From Linyphia triangularis (lineage: Eukaryota; Arthropoda; Arachnida; Araneae; Linyphiidae), in contig OZ021724.1 of the NCBI GenBank assembly GCA_963978545.1, positions 100,391,163 through 100,455,162 on the forward strand: 64,000 nt of DNA, read 5' to 3'. Every line of letters begins with the position of its first letter. Position 1 is the stretch's first letter. The position numbers were made by a program, and so were the translations under genes. The notes below the pieces were generated by a model. That model was not told the DNA's origin. It saw only the letters and a program-made list of their open reading frames with translations, and did no database searches. Shown piece after piece: positions 56,411-64,000 of this stretch.

Positions 56411-56605
56411 AAATCCTTTTAATGTTTATTTCGATTTTTGGTTAGTTCGTCAGAGGCTATTTAATTCCACTTGCCGTCGTCGAATCGAGCTGAAATTTGG
56501 CAGATAGATTCCCTGGCGATGAGAATGATGTCTGCCAAGTTTTTTTTTTTTTTTTTTTTGGGGGGGGGGGGCTGTTATCAAAAGGCTGCTTTTGCAAACG
56601 CTACT
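56411..56605 (-). mobile_element. T13 fragment
   Basis: AAATCCTTTTAATGTTTATT, CCACTTGCCGTCGTCGAATC, ATTTGGCAGATAGATTCC, then a T-run and G-run (56540-56571) and GCTGTTATCAAAAGGCTGCT. Confidence 0.62.
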
Positions 56606-56820
56606 TGACGAAATTGCGCAATTTCGACGAAAACCTTAATGGCAGGTCCCATGGCCACTACTAACCCATACACCAAATTTGAGCATGGTAGGTCAATTCG
56701 TTCAAGAGTTATACTGACCACGTACCCAAAGACCACTTTTTTGATATCTTGCTGTTCCAAAACAAGAAAAAATATTTAAAAAAAAAAAAAAAATGTATCA
56801 TGCGGGTGACTGAAAATAAA
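56606..56820 (-). repeat. EF840 fragment
   Basis: AATTTCGACGAAAACCTTAA, GGTCCCATGGCCACTACTAA, AAGAGTTATACTGACCACGT, TTGCTGTTCCAAAACAAG and GGGTGACTGAAAATAAAAAT. Joined to a T13 fragment. Confidence 0.65.
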
Positions 56821-56856
56821 AATTCACATGTTTTAAAACTTTACTTTAACATATAT

Positions 56857-57535
56857 TGTTGCGTGGGTGGGTTCGAAAGACTTGAAACCAAAGCAGATAA
56901 AAACTTGACGAAATTTATTCCGATGTAACTCTTCGCAGATTCTATTACAACTCCAGAACTTTCCGTTCTAATAGATTCAATACAGCTCATTACACAACAA
57001 TGGAGCACAAACAGCAGTTAAAAACTAGATACACAACTGCTAAATTCGTCATAAAAGACAATACAATACAGTTCACTACTCTGAACTCTCGCTGAGAGAC
57101 AACTAACTAACTAACACAACTCTTGGCCTTATATAGGAAGGCAAATCTTCTAGAGATAGAAATTTGGAGAATTTTCCAGATCGCAGTCAAAATGCCCTAT
57201 ACAGGTACATGGGGACCGAAAATGTCGCTAAATGGTCGCCAAGTTTGGCGACATTTGGTGATTTCTCGCCAAATTTGGCGACCAAAATTACTTACCAAAA
57301 CCGTCGCCAACTTGGCGAGATTGCCATTAACCATAATGTTAAATGGCCTTCTCCTTGTAAAACTCGTTTTCCAGCATTATCTCTGTAAAACTCGTTTTCA
57401 AGCATTAAGATACGCATTGCAGGAAAGCGAAGTAAAAACAAACTCATGCACTGCCTTATGCGAATTGTACATAAATTTTCCTTTTTACATAATTAATACT
57501 ACGAAATATTTACAATTATACAGAAATTCGTAACA
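56857..57535 (-). mobile_element. Solo LTR (LTR-G)
   Basis: TGTTGCGTGGGTGGG to CGTAACA. Flanks ATAT / TTAT match at 3 of 4. On the minus strand the AATAAATTTCG signal is near 56913 and the TATA region near 57130. TCGCCAA cluster at 57235-57320. Confidence 0.8.
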
Positions 57536-57539
57536 TTAT

Positions 57540-59289
57540 CGTAGTCAGACTGACGATCCCTTTTTGTTATACCGTCGCATAATATCTTCAAAAACATGAC
57601 TCATTTAAGATAATCTTTTAGACAACTGCATCCACGCACTCCGAAACCCCTTTTAAGCGAATTTCCACTGGGCATTTAAAATTCCGCATTAAAGACCTAC
57701 AAAAGGGGTTTCTTATCTCTCGCCTATTTACCCGGGCAGGCATCATTAACCCGGGCAAGAAGAGAAAATTAAATAACGAGTCTCGCAGCTAATAGAATCA
57801 GTGCGGTCATTTAAAAGGGGCTTAATTAGAAAACTCCCGGGGGGGGGGGGCATCAACCTTCTCCGAGAGCCTTTAATTGAATTGATTCCTTCGGAGCAGC
57901 CACTTAGGAGAGCTTTTCGCTTTCTTTTTTTCTGCACTCCGTTTAGGGTTGGACGTAAGAGATGCATGAGGCCTGTACTGCACCGGGACGTCTTTACATC
58001 AAAGGGGGGGAGGGGTAAAAATTTTCAGAGCGTCAAGGGAAAATGTTTTCTGGCAGGTTTTTTCCCATGGGAAACTAACCCTCATTTGTGTCACGTAAGG
58101 GAGAAAATCGGGAAAATTCCCATTTTGGCAAATCCCTTTAAAGTGAACAAGCGCAGCGATATGCCGTATTTGTGACCACTTTCGGTACGTTTTAGTAATT
58201 AAGTTTGCCATTCGGATTAAAAAATACTTTCACTTTCAGTAGACTATAATGGCTGGACTCGGACAGATCGGCTATTGCAACATAACTATTTATCACAATC
58301 ACCATCGTGACTACTCATATTTGAAATCAAATTTTACTCTTTAAAGAGATATCTTTATGTGCCCTGCTTTTGGAGTTATTATGATATTGGAGAAAAAAAA
58401 ATTCTTCGTAAACTGGAGGCGTAAATGTTGATAGATTATATTGCTTTGATGTTGAGGTTATTGGACTGCTTACGAGTGATTCTCAGTCTTTTTATCGGTT
58501 CAAAGAGAATCAATATTGTAATGTTTTCCATCAATTGCCTTTCGAAGCATTTCTGTTACTTTCTACGCTACACTAATGCAATGAAACTTATACAAAGTCT
58601 CCGACTGTCCGTCTGTCTGAGGTAAATACTCATAGACTACAAGTGCTACATACACGTGATATATCTCAAATGAGAGATGGCGAAGATTCCATACCGAAAA
58701 TTCAAGTAAAAGTTACGACTGGAAATACAGAAAGTCAATTTGCATTCTTTATGTATACATTTTCCAGACATACATCACGTTGAAGATCTTAATAAGATAA
58801 ATAGGATATTACCTAAAGTTTTACCATAAGTACTTTAAAATTTAATTGGAAAAGTTCTAGCATTTCTATCGAAGTTTCACATCTTGGCTGCAAATAGATA
58901 TTGAATCAAAACTTGGATATGCTGAGATATTACGATTACCGATATTTTTATTCATAATAAAACTCTTCCAAATCGGCAGGGATTTTTTTTTATCGTCGAT
59001 ATAAAAGGGATATTTCTGTGCCATAAAATGCCGCCAAATAGCAAATTCCTTTCTTTGTGCCTGATGTATCGCAATAGAAACATTTCTGAGGAGTCGTTAA
59101 TAACAGTTATTGTCTTCCATTTAAGCTTGGCCAGCCTTATTTTGTGGTACTGGACTGTCTTAAAGAAATAATTTCCCTTTCTCCATTCTCACACTCATCT
59201 TTGCTGACCAATATTTCGCATAAAATCCTGTAAGGGGTCAGTCTACAAATTCAAACCACAAAACGTTATAATAGTAATAATAAATATAA
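57540..59289. other. Unique sequence, no supported gene
   Basis: A 124-codon frame (57801-58175, plus) includes a poly-G-encoded glycine run and overlaps minus-strand frames; no domain recognised. G-run at 57838-57850. Confidence 0.4.
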
Positions 59290-59291
59290 TA

Positions 59292-59951
59292 GTCCGAGAG
59301 GCGACTGCAATTTTTGGACCTCATCGAACATCATTCTGAATTTTTTATAGAAATTGGGGAAAAGTGAGTAGATTATGAATCCACTGGTCTGCCGTGGTAA
59401 AAATGGCCGAAACTGGTCCAAAATCGACTTGGAATGAGTTGAACTAAAATCCGATTGCCAAATATGTCATAACTTGCCAAAAAGAGAACAACCTTTTTCG
59501 TCTGGCAACCCACTATATTTTGATTTTCAATGAAAAAAAGCGCAAACGATTTCTGATCTCTGGCTCGGTAAAACTTGTATTTTTTAAAAGTAAGCCAAAT
59601 TGGCGACATCAGTTACGTCATCAGTGACGTAATGTTTATTGCCAACTTGGCTCCCTTTTAATAGATGCAAGTAGACCGTCGCCAGATATCTGAATCGTCT
59701 GCAACCTTCTTAATTGAAAATTAAAAAGCGAGGGTTACCAAATAAAAAGAAAATGCTCATTATTTGACAAGTTATGGCGCATTTGGCAAATGGATTTAGT
59801 TCAACTTATGAAAAGTCGATTTTTGACCAGTTTCGGCCATTTTTGCCACGGCAGACCAGTGGATTCGTAATCTGCTCACTTTTCCCCAATTTCTATAAAA
59901 AATTCAGAATGATGTTCGATGGGGTCCAAAAATTGCAGTCGCCTCTCAGTC
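59292..59951. mobile_element. FB650 full length
   Basis: GTCCGAGAGGCGACTGCAAT to GCAGTCGCCTCTCAGTC, TA at 59290-59291 and 59952-59953. Centre GTTACGTCATCAGTGACGTA at about 59613. Confidence 0.9.
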
Positions 59952-59953
59952 TA

Positions 59954-61512
59954 TAATGATGATGAAGATTCCAAAGAGATAATCCCATCATAATTGAAAG
60001 TAGGAGTTAAAGAAAAAGATGCTCCATATATGGTCCGCTGATTATTTTTATTCTCTTCCACCCCCTCGGCGGAATTCAATCGTTCGGAGATAAATGACCC
60101 CTCCCCCACTCCCATTTAGCAGAGGCGGGGGTGGGGCAATTTGTTACCTGCAATTCCGCTGACAGCTTTATAGGGGGAATCCCGAAACTGCCTTCTATAA
60201 ATTCCACTCGGAGGCGTATCGTCTGCGCCTCATCCTCACATCAGACGATTTTATTTCAACCTCCCCCCTTCTCCTAGAGAAAGGGAAAAACAATATCAGT
60301 ACGGGTTATTAAATAAAAAAGTAACTGCACCCATAACTCTGAATCCCTCGGTGTGTATAGATAGGGACTTTGTAGTAATGTAACCCCACGAGGCTGTTTG
60401 TCTTCGTTAAGGGGGAGATAAACAAAAACAAAAACAAAAAAAAACAACTACAAAAAAAGGCGGGAATAAACGGTTGAAAGGGTTTAATAGCGACTTCGCC
60501 ATTGCCTAATGAGTTGACCCTATCTCCTGAAACGAGAATCGATATGCCTTAGTTGGGGGGAGGGGGGGGGGGAGGAGGTGAATAAAAATGGTGAAATAAA
60601 CTGTTTTTGTTTTGGAGGGATGATTCGGTAATGTTATTTGTGGAGGATTTTTATGGTTGTTAATAAATAATGGCGAGTTGTGTTTGTCTTGCGGGGTTGT
60701 TACACAAGGGGATATGCTTGTTTTTTTTTTTTTTTAAATGAGAATTATCGTTTTGAAGTTAATGGGGGGGGGGGGTAATTTTATTGGTTTTTGTGAAAAG
60801 GTAAAGGTCGTTGTGTGGATTGTTTTTAAGTAGGGGGTTTTGATGCCTTTTGTGTCGGATGTGAGAATTTGGTGATGGGCTGCGATTGATGGTGAATAAA
60901 TTTATGAGCGATTCAGGAGATTTTTATCTAGTATTTATTTGGAAGAGGCGTTCGAGCAATATTACTTTATAAAAGGTATTGTTCCGAAAGGGTTGTTCAA
61001 ATAATGATCGTGACCTGCGCTACTACCCCTTGCTCAACGGGTTTTGGGGCTTTGGGTTGGTTTGTGTATTTGGAGCAATCATTTTTGAGTGACACTGTAT
61101 TGTTTTAAATTATTTGTGTTTGATGTGTTTTTTGAAAAATGTGTGGATGGACATTTTCAATTTTTTTTTTTTTTTTTTGCTTTCTACTGGTTGTATTTTT
61201 CTTTAAAAATTCGAAAAATGTATCTCGCTGACAAGAATTTCGAAATGTTTCTAAAAAGAGTTCGTTCAACTGGCACATATTTCGTAGATTTTATAAATTG
61301 ACTATGTTTGTATTACATGAATGGCTTTGTCATGTATTCAAAAAACAAATCGCTCACACAGAGTACAACTTGGTAGCTTGCAGCGTTAGAGTCAAAGTAC
61401 TAGTTACAGATAATATCTAGTAATTGGCCAAATATACAGCCTATTATGCCCTAGCGGTTGATATCATGCGAGACTTCCTGATTCATGCAGCCAAATAAAG
61501 TCTGGCAGAACA
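59954..61512. other. Unique sequence with G-rich tracts
   Basis: G-runs at about 60556-60573 and 60764-60775, T-runs at 60721-60735 and 61161-61178. The frame 61089-61301 has no domain recognised. Confidence 0.4.
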
Positions 61513-61526
61513 TTCAACACGATTTG

Positions 61527-61697
61527 TTGGTTGTTTTTAGATTATCTGTCGCCGTCAGCAACACAAGGGCTAAAATGCGCCGAAACATTCGTCATTAGAC
61601 AAGCCAACATACATTTACAAACACCCATGCCTAACACGGGACTCGGAACCTCGCCGTCTAGAAGCTAACACGCTAACCACTATACCGTTTGGTCGGC
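61527..61697 (-). mobile_element. SINE-1, minus strand, 14-bp TSD
   Basis: Reverse copy ending at the head ACCGTTTGGTCGGC. B-box has one extra base (GGACTCGGAACC on the plus strand). TSD TTCAACACGATTTG (61513-61526) and TTCAACACCATTTG (61698-61711), 13 of 14. Confidence 0.88.
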
Positions 61698-61711
61698 TTC
61701 AACACCATTTG

Positions 61712-61878
61712 ATCAACTCTTTCTAATATTTCATTACAAGAAATAGATATAAATATTCAGTAACATACTATAGTGAAATTATATTGACTATATTAAATTT
61801 TCATTGCGCGTGATTACACGAGAGTTAGTCTGCTCTAAACTCCAACATATGACCTGCGTAGAGTTATGCTAATTATAA
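61712..61878. other. Short unique gap
   Basis: Nothing recognised between SINE-1 and the FB650 fragment. Confidence 0.3.
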
Positions 61879-61879
61879 T

Positions 61880-62280
61880 AGTCCGAAGGTAAGTTTTAAT
61901 ATGTCATCGAACAGGAAGAGCAATGCTAGAAGTTTATGAATATACTGGTCTGCCGGGAGAAAAGTGGTCGGAAACTGTTCAAAAATCGGTTTTGATTTAG
62001 ATTAACTAATTCTCATATCCAAATATGTAATAACTTGCCAAATAATGAGCATTCTTTTTTTTATTTGGTAACCCAACTCTCTTTAATTCTCAATGAGACA
62101 AGCTGTATTATTTATCACCAATTTGGCTCATTTTTTAAATATGCAAATATTTAGCGCCAGAGAAGTGAAATCGTTTGCATCCCAGAACAATACATTCATA
62201 ATAGCATTGCATTCTATGAAAAAAAAATCATAGCGATGTTCAACCAGGTACAAAAACATGGTAGTCATCTCTTGATCTTT
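61880..62280. mobile_element. FB650 remnant, short and diverged
   Basis: Left end GTCCGAAGGTAAG, TATACTGGTCTGCCGGGAGA, AATGAGCATTCTTTTTTTTA, GGTAACCCAACTCTCTTTAA, part of the centre, and a right end GTAGTCATCTCTTGATC near 62265. About 250 bp are deleted internally. Confidence 0.65.
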
Positions 62281-63022
62281 AAGAGACCACCTTTTGGGAG
62301 GTCTATTAAATGAAACAGCTTTGCATTTGCGTATCGAATGGCAGAAAACAAGAAAAATTCCCTTATTTTTTCATTAGATGATACGATACAAAACTTAAAA
62401 GAGTCCACTTGGTCTTCTTATTAACCTACACCCACCAATATACATAAAACGCTCACCACGCATTTTAATAAATGAGCATCTCGGAGCATAAAAAAATCAC
62501 GAAAAATAAAACAACAAAAGTTTAAAAAAAACACCTTGCTCATTTCATGCCTCTAAAACGGATCATACCCAACAACACCCAGATCTTTTGAACCAGACGA
62601 TAAATTCCACATCACGCCTTCGACCAAGAAGTGTTGCCAAACTGGTCTGCACAAGAAACAATATTACCTCGGATTATGCCCTTTGTGTCTGCTGGAGAGC
62701 ATCTTCGTGTGTGTTCGCGGTGCCCCCTGGCGATCCTAGCCTTCATTATCATCGAGCGTTCATAATTCGTTTGATGTAATGTCCTTTCTTTTTCTTTCCT
62801 TTCTGCTCTTTGGTAAATCCTCCCTGGAGTGCGCATATTTTTTCCAGAAAATATTTTAATTAGTTGTCTTTTTTTTTTTTTTTTTTTAACCTTTGCGGTT
62901 GATTAGTAATGGAAGGTGATCAAATCAAATTTGGTATCACTAAAAGACATGCACGCGCAAAAACTTTTTTTCTTTTTTTTTTTTCTTCTGGTAAAGCGTT
63001 TTCTTATAAAGTGATAATGGTT
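62281..63022. other. Unique sequence
   Basis: A GC-balanced stretch at 62590-62780 carries overlapping frames on both strands (62588-62779 plus, 62612-62836 minus); neither shows a domain. T-tracts at 62869-62887 and 62975-62984. Confidence 0.35.
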
Positions 63023-63025
63023 ATA

Positions 63026-63682
63026 GACTGAGAGGCGACTGCAATTTTTTGGACCTCATCGAACATCATTCTGATTTTTTTATAGAAATTGGAGAAAAGT
63101 AAATAGATTACGAATCCACTGGTCTGCCGTGGCAAAAATGGTCGAAACTGGTCAAAAATCGACTTTTTATAAGTTGAACTAAATCCAATTGCCAAATGAG
63201 CCATAACTTGCCAAATAATGAGCATTTTTTTTTATTTGGTAACCCTCACTCTTTAATTATCAATTAAGAAGGTTGCAGACGATTCAGATATCTGGCGACG
63301 GTCTTTACTTGCATCTATTAAAAGGGAGCCAAGTTGGCAATAAACATTACGTCACTTGACGTAACTGATGTCGCCAATTTGGCTTACTTTTAAAAGATAC
63401 ACATTTTCCAAGCCAGAGATCAAGAATCGTTTGCGCCCTTTCTCATTGAAAATCAAAATGCAGGGTTGCCAGACGAAAAAGTTTGTTCTCTTTTTGTCAA
63501 GTTATGACATATTTGACAATCGGATTTTAGTTCAACTCATTCCAAGTCGATTTTCGATCAGTTTCGGCCATTTTTGCCACGGCAGACCAGTGGATTCCTA
63601 ATCTACTCACTTTTCTCCAATCTCTATAAAAAATTCAAAATGATGTTCGATGAGGTCCAAAAATTGCAGTCGCCTCTCGGAC
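63026..63682. mobile_element. FB650 full length
   Basis: GACTGAGAGGCGACTGC to GCAGTCGCCTCTCGGAC, TA at 63024-63025 and 63683-63684. The centre at about 63348-63365 is shortened to TTACGTCACTTGACGTAAC. Confidence 0.9.
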
Positions 63683-63684
63683 TA

Positions 63685-64000
63685 TTACCATTTTTGGGAA
63701 GATATTGTTATCATGGGCGCCGGCAGATTTATTTGCAGGGGGGTGTAGACCGATTTTATTGGGTGTTAGTCAATTTTACGTCAATCATATATGTCGACAT
63801 AAATTAATAATCAACCAGTTTTCCAACATTTTGCTCGAAGAAACGATTGTTTAAAATTTAAAACTTTTTAAATTAAAATAAGTAATTAAAAATCTTAAAA
63901 CTAAAGGTCACAAATTAAATTTATTGCTCTTAATTCAGATACTGTATCAAAATTATTGCATCGAAAGAATATTTTGGAGGTTTCTTTGTAGAAAAAAAAT
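63685..64000. other. AT-rich unique sequence
   Basis: Nothing recognised up to the end of the window. Confidence 0.35.

Overview
This is eukaryotic, AT-rich, intergenic or intronic DNA, and it consists almost entirely of dead mobile elements. I found no intact protein gene and no convincing free-standing RNA gene. The mixture is typical of a large animal genome: tRNA-derived SINEs with 12-14 bp target-site duplications (TSDs), a mariner relic, solo LTRs, Helitron-like and piggyBac-like non-autonomous elements, many foldback MITEs, and long poly-A/T and poly-G/C tracts. An arthropod, perhaps an arachnid, is my best guess. That guess rests on the general look of the SINE and is weak.

Family labels used below are mine. 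FB650: about 660 bp near-palindromic MITE with TA TSDs; eight complete or nearly complete copies and about nine fragments. T13: about 0.5 kb element with short inverted ends around AAATCCTTTATAT; about a dozen copies or pieces. EF840: about 0.8 kb dispersed repeat. R500: about 0.5 kb repeat with CRE-like sites. SINE-1 and SINE-2: two unrelated tRNA-derived SINEs. LTR-G: a solo LTR of about 680-790 bp with TGTTACG/CGCAACA ends. TTAA-GG group: four sequence families (A-D, five insertions) whose ends begin with GG and abut TTAA.

Layout. 1-6.5 kb: T13, LTR-G, a 1.1 kb TAGTA array, a small TA-MITE, and a Helitron relic split by family A. 6.5-15.8 kb: family B, FB650 copies, T13, R500, LTR-G, and family C inside a decayed FB650. 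15.8-29.6 kb: GAGCCAC hairpin elements, an LTR fragment, SINE-1, further FB650 and R500 copies, and a 239 bp TA-MITE. 29.6-34.2 kb: a SINE cluster, a candidate cysteine-rich exon, an FB650 between two 43-bp direct repeats, and a three-level nest (SINE-1 in SINE-2 in FB650). 35-38 kb: two 21-bp-unit arrays. 39-46.6 kb: T13 carrying an LTR and a 353 bp element, a mariner-derived foldback, hairpin elements, and an LTR-derived foldback. 46.66-49.37 kb: a Helitron-like element carrying 15 units of a 148-bp satellite. 49.5-57.5 kb: EF840 copies, family D, a T13 carrying a SINE-1 and a piggyBac-like MITE, family B again, LTR-G. 57.5-64 kb: mostly unique AT-rich sequence with FB650 and SINE-1.

The window can be read as an insertion chronology, because many copies interrupt one another with clean TSDs. 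The best leads are the TTAA-GG group, the two foldbacks built from duplicated ends of autonomous elements (mariner and LTR), and two small candidate exons (11794-11850 and 31216-31404) that may mark a host gene.
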